Source: Allosediminivita pacifica
GTDB taxonomy: Bacteria > Pseudomonadota > Alphaproteobacteria > Rhodobacterales > Rhodobacteraceae
Assembly: GCF_003054175.1 (NCBI RefSeq)
Contig: NZ_QBKN01000024.1
Coordinates: 1 to 64,000 of the forward strand
Direction of reading: 5' to 3'
DNA length: 64,000 bases
Part shown: positions 61,760-64,000 of the stretch, in pieces
Numbering within the stretch: the first letter of the stretch is position 1
Layout of the letters: every line of letters begins with the position of its first letter
Translations under genes and position numbers: made by a program
Notes under the pieces: model-generated
What the model was told of the DNA's origin: nothing
What the model saw: only the letters and a program-made list of their open reading frames with translations
The model's database searches: none

Positions 61760-61783
61760 GGGGCGGGCGTGTCAGCCCGCCCC
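61760..61783 (+). terminator. Stem-loop after small lipoprotein gene
   Basis: GGGGCGGGC (61760-61768) and GCCCGCCCC (61775-61783) form a perfect 9-base stem around GTGTCA ten bases after the stop. The following AATTC is a poor T-run, so termination may be weak. Confidence 0.55.
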
Positions 61784-61834
61784 GAATTCGCGGCCCCGTG
61801 CCCTGACGGCCCTCTGCACAGCAGGAGGCCGGGT

Positions 61835-62194
61835 ATGATCAAGCACCGCGGATTCCCCGGCCGTCTTCCCGGCACCGATTTCCAGTTCACCATCCGCCGT
61901 CCGAACCCCAAGGGGGTCACGCCGATCACCCGGCGCGAGCGCTACCGCGACCGTCGCCCGGCGGACAAGCGCGCCGACAGCGCCTTCGTCGCCGCCATCT
62001 GGCAGTGCTTCGGGACCGAACCCTTCGAGCGCGGCAACCTGGACGCGGGCCGTCTGAGCTGGCTCTTCGGCCGCGAGGTGCTGCCCTACGACGATCCCTT
62101 CGATCCGGAGAGCTACGAGGCTCTTCTCGTCCTCGACGAAGCCGCCGCACGGGCCTCGTTTCCCGATGCCTTCGACGGAGAGGACTGGGCATGA
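61835..62194 (+). CDS. Conserved hypothetical protein
   Basis: A 119-aa soluble protein with a good ribosome site (GCAGGAGGCCGGGT). It is basic at the N-terminus (MIKHRGFPGRLPGTDFQF, TPITRRERYRDRRPADKRAD) and acidic at the C-terminus (EVLPYDDPFDPESYEALLVL, FDGEDWA). No known motif is seen; it lies within the pccB-pccA gap. Confidence 0.65.
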   Translation: MIKHRGFPGRLPGTDFQFTIRRPNPKGVTPITRRERYRDRRPADKRADSAFVAAIWQCFGTEPFERGNLDAGRLSWLFGREVLPYDDPFDPESYEALLVLDEAAARASFPDAFDGEDWA

Positions 62195-62543
62195 TCCCGC
62201 TCAGCCGTGCGAGATCTGGGCAGGAAAGAGCCGAAGTTGCGGCAATGGTCGGGCCGATGTTGTCGTTGCGTCACCTTCGTGGCACGTTTGGGGTGATGCG
62301 CCGCAAGGCAACGGCGGCGCCACTCGTCAATAAATCCACGGCGAACACCTCGCTCGGGCAGCCGGTCACATCCCCCATGCGGCCGCCCGGGTGTTTTTCG
62401 CGTGCGTCGGGCCACCTGGCGCGGCCCCAGGTTGGGCGGAACGCTGCCGACTTCGGGCCCTCTGGCGCTATCGACTGGAACCTTCCCCTCCCCCCGTATG
62501 TTGTGGGCGCGACATTACCCGTGGTCCAAAGAGAGTATCCATC
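62195..62543. other. Intergenic region before second small lipoprotein gene
   Basis: About 350 bases. A frame continues from ATG 62191 but has no recognisable protein content, and the minus strand also shows nothing convincing. The promoter and ribosome site (GAGAGTATCC) of the next gene lie at its right end. Confidence 0.45.
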
Positions 62544-62753
62544 ATGGCCAAGAACGCAATCCGCCTCGTCGCACTGCTCGGTTTCGCAACGCTCGCAGCC
62601 TGCGAAAGCTCCGACCTGCCGCGCGCGGGTCTCGGCGCAGGCGCCGGCTACCTCGTCGACCGCGCGGCAGGCGGTGACGGCACCACCGGCGCGGCCCTCG
62701 GCGCCGTCGGCGGTACGGTCTGCGACGACGTCACGCCGCGCTACTGCAACTGA
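62544..62753 (+). CDS. Small glycine-zipper lipoprotein
   Basis: A 69-aa lipoprotein with signal KNAIRLVALLGFATLAAC (lipobox LAAC) and a glycine/alanine-rich body, AGLGAGAGYLVDRAAGGDGT and TGAALGAVGGTV, ending in CDDVTPRYCN. It resembles the next lipoprotein in length, glycine pattern and two C-terminal cysteines, so the two are probably paralogues. Glycine-zipper lipoproteins often associate with the outer membrane; the function is unknown. Confidence 0.8.
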   Translation: MAKNAIRLVALLGFATLAACESSDLPRAGLGAGAGYLVDRAAGGDGTTGAALGAVGGTVCDDVTPRYCN

Positions 62754-62794
62754 TCATCCGACCGCCGCCTCGCGCGGCGCGACGGATTTCTCGG

Positions 62795-62828
62795 GGCCAT
62801 CGGGGTGCGACACCCCGGTGGCCTTTTT
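62795..62828 (+). terminator. Rho-independent terminator after glycine-zipper lipoprotein gene
   Basis: GGCCATCGGGGTG (62795-62807) and CACCCCGGTGGCC (62811-62823) form a 13-base stem with one mismatch and a CGA loop, followed by CTTTTT. Confidence 0.85.
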
Positions 62829-62942
62829 GCGGCGGCCCTCGGGCCTCGCGGGCAAGGATCTGCCGACCACGCGGGGGGGAGGGAACCGAGACACATCTCT
62901 GTCTGTTACTTTGCGTAATCAACGTTCAAAGGAGATCAGCCC

Positions 62943-63155
62943 GTGTCCCGTTACGTCAAACCTCTCGCTCTCGTCGCAGCTCTCGGCACGCTTGCTGCAT
63001 GTGGTGAAACTGCCGGGGAACAGGCGCTTTGGGGCGCCGGTGCCGGCGCGACCGGCGCGCTCGCCGTGGGTGGCAACCCTGTCACCGGCGCGGCCGTGGG
63101 CACCGCGGGCAACCTTCTCGTCTGCCAGAGCGGCGCGCGCGACTGCGACAGCTGA
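62943..63155 (+). CDS. Small glycine-zipper lipoprotein (paralogue)
   Basis: A 70-aa lipoprotein with a GTG start after AAAGGAGATCAGCCC. The lipobox is LAAC in KPLALVAALGTLAAC. The glycine-rich body ALWGAGAGATGALAVGGNPV and TGAAVGTAGNLL and the tail CQSGARDCDS parallel the neighbour at 62544-62753. It is the last gene before pccA. Confidence 0.78.
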   Translation: MSRYVKPLALVAALGTLAACGETAGEQALWGAGAGATGALAVGGNPVTGAAVGTAGNLLVCQSGARDCDS

Positions 63156-63272
63156 CACCGCCGCCAAGGCACGCCGTTCAAGGACCAGCGGGGCAGGGCG
63201 CCCCGGTGGTCCTCTGACCTCCGCGCTTCGGCGCCCGCTCGCCGCGGCGACAACATTCCATCCGTTTCACGA

Positions 63273-63306
63273 GGCCGCCGCGCAGACCAGCGCGGGCGGC
63301 CTTTTC
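63273..63306 (+). terminator. Rho-independent terminator before pccA
   Basis: GGCCGCCGCGC (63273-63283) pairs with GCGCGGGCGGCC (63290-63301) with one bulge, followed by TTTT. It ends transcription from the lipoprotein gene about 57 bases before pccA. Confidence 0.8.
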
Positions 63307-63362
63307 CATGGCCGGAAGGGCGCACAGACGTCCGTGCCGGGACGTTCACGAGGGGGACACGC

Positions 63363-64000
63363 ATGTTCGACAAGATCCTGATCGCCAACCGCGGCGAGAT
63401 CGCCTGCCGCGTCATGAAGACGGCGCAGCGCATGGGCATCAAGACGGTGGCGATCTACTCGGACGCCGACAAGCACGCGCTGCACGCCGAGATGGCGGAC
63501 GAGAAGATCCACATCGGCCCGCCCCCCGCGAAACAGTCCTACATCGTGATCGACAAGGTCATGCAGGCGATCCGCGACAGCGGCGCACAGGCCGTCCACC
63601 CCGGCTATGGCTTCCTGTCGGAGAACCCGAAGTTCGCGCAGGCGCTCGAGGATGCCGGCGTCGCCTTCATCGGCCCGCCCAAGGGCGCGATCGAGGCCAT
63701 GGGCGACAAGATCACCTCCAAAAAGCTCGCCAAGGAGGCGGGGGTCAACACCGTGCCCGGCTACATGGGCCTCATCGAAGACGCCGAGGAGGCGGTGAAG
63801 ATCAGCGCCGAGATCGGCTATCCGGTCATGATCAAGGCCAGCGCCGGGGGCGGCGGCAAGGGCATGCGCATCGCCTGGAACGACGAGGAGGCGCGCGAAG
63901 GCTTCCAGTCCTCCAAGAACGAGGCGGCGAGCAGCTTCGGTGACGACCGCATCTTCATCGAGAAGTTCGTGACGCAGCCCCGCCACATCGAGATCCAGGT
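63363..64000 (+). CDS. pccA: Propionyl-CoA carboxylase alpha subunit, N-terminal part (runs off window)
   Basis: The first roughly 212 codons of a biotin-dependent carboxylase alpha chain. The biotin carboxylase start [20 protein letters not shown], the region [21 protein letters not shown], the ATP-grasp glycine loop [17 protein letters not shown] and [13 protein letters not shown] are present. Biotin carboxyl-carrier parts lie beyond the window. ATG 63363 follows GAGGGGGACACGC. Together with pccB at 58996 it makes propionyl-CoA carboxylase; the lineage makes acetyl-CoA carboxylase instead less likely. Confidence 0.93.
   Translation, partial: MFDKILIANRGEIACRVMKTAQRMGIKTVAIYSDADKHALHAEMADEKIHIGPPPAKQSYIVIDKVMQAIRDSGAQAVHPGYGFLSENPKFAQALEDAGVAFIGPPKGAIEAMGDKITSKKLAKEAGVNTVPGYMGLIEDAEEAVKISAEIGYPVMIKASAGGGGKGMRIAWNDEEAREGFQSSKNEAASSFGDDRIFIEKFVTQPRHIEIQ

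Noticed and set aside
62195-62543. Possible gene starting at ATG 62191 or antisense at 62415
   Set aside because: Neither frame has motifs, a convincing ribosome site or a natural end; the first runs through the next lipoprotein gene in another frame.

Overview
The window reads as a chromosome segment of a high-GC marine-type alphaproteobacterium, most likely Rhodobacteraceae (Roseobacter group). Supporting signs are the pccR / pccB / small-lipoprotein / pccA arrangement, the RpoH sequence, a Rhodobacterales-type tRNA-Phe, plant-type glutamate-cysteine ligase, two CUT1 sugar ABC operons with UgpC/MalK-like ATPases, and dispersed GC-rich intergenic repeats. All names come from reading the sequence; no database search was run.

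Region 1 (1-3.5 kb) is an accessory island of visibly lower GC. It holds the 3' end of an IS3-type transposase with its terminal repeat, then an unrecognised two-gene cassette (a soluble 325-aa protein translationally coupled to a four-helix membrane protein). About 1.3 kb of gene-free sequence follows, and the island ends at the 3' end of a tRNA-Phe gene, a classical integration target. This cassette is the best candidate in the window for an undescribed system.

Region 2 (3.6-6.9 kb) is a convergent selenium pair: mnmH (tRNA 2-selenouridine synthase) and a selD fused to an N-terminal FAD/NAD(P) oxidoreductase. Region 3 (7.0-15.6 kb) is a sugar or compatible-solute uptake operon: LacI regulator, binding protein, two permeases (one with a DUF11-like periplasmic insert, one with an extra N-terminal membrane domain), a GH63-type glycoside hydrolase and the ATPase, followed by a second LacI gene with its own repeated operator-like boxes.

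Region 4 (15.6-21.5 kb) holds MaoC hydratase, HAD phosphatase, Mn-dependent pyrophosphatase, and an RsbQ-like hydrolase coupled to a PAS hybrid histidine kinase. Region 5 (21.6-29.4 kb) is a second CUT1 operon: GntR, esterase, binding protein, two permeases, TIM-barrel isomerase and Gfo/Idh/MocA dehydrogenase on the minus strand, with the ATPase gene divergent across palindromic operators.

Region 6 (29.4-49 kb) is mostly housekeeping: mutY, DciA-like, DsbA-like, CoA-transferase, FAD oxidoreductase, ada, a split lysine-ketoglutarate-reductase/saccharopine-dehydrogenase pair, phosphatase, EF-hand protein, OmpA-family protein, ubiA/rsmE, gshA and a gamma-glutamyltransferase homologue. Several dispersed repeat families occupy the gaps. 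Region 7 (49.3-54.9 kb) has a STAS/anti-sigma switch, msrC, a pseudouridine synthase, xthA, a CnoX-type thioredoxin, a LonN protein, a Trm112-like protein and a DUF4386 gene. The anti-sigma and DUF4386 genes are both out of frame at poly-C tracts.

Region 8 (55.2-64 kb) holds rpoH, the short-chain acyl-CoA regulator pccR, an MFS exporter and pccB under TTTGC-rich operators. Small secreted or hypothetical genes follow, including three tiny lipoproteins, and then the start of pccA, which runs off the window.
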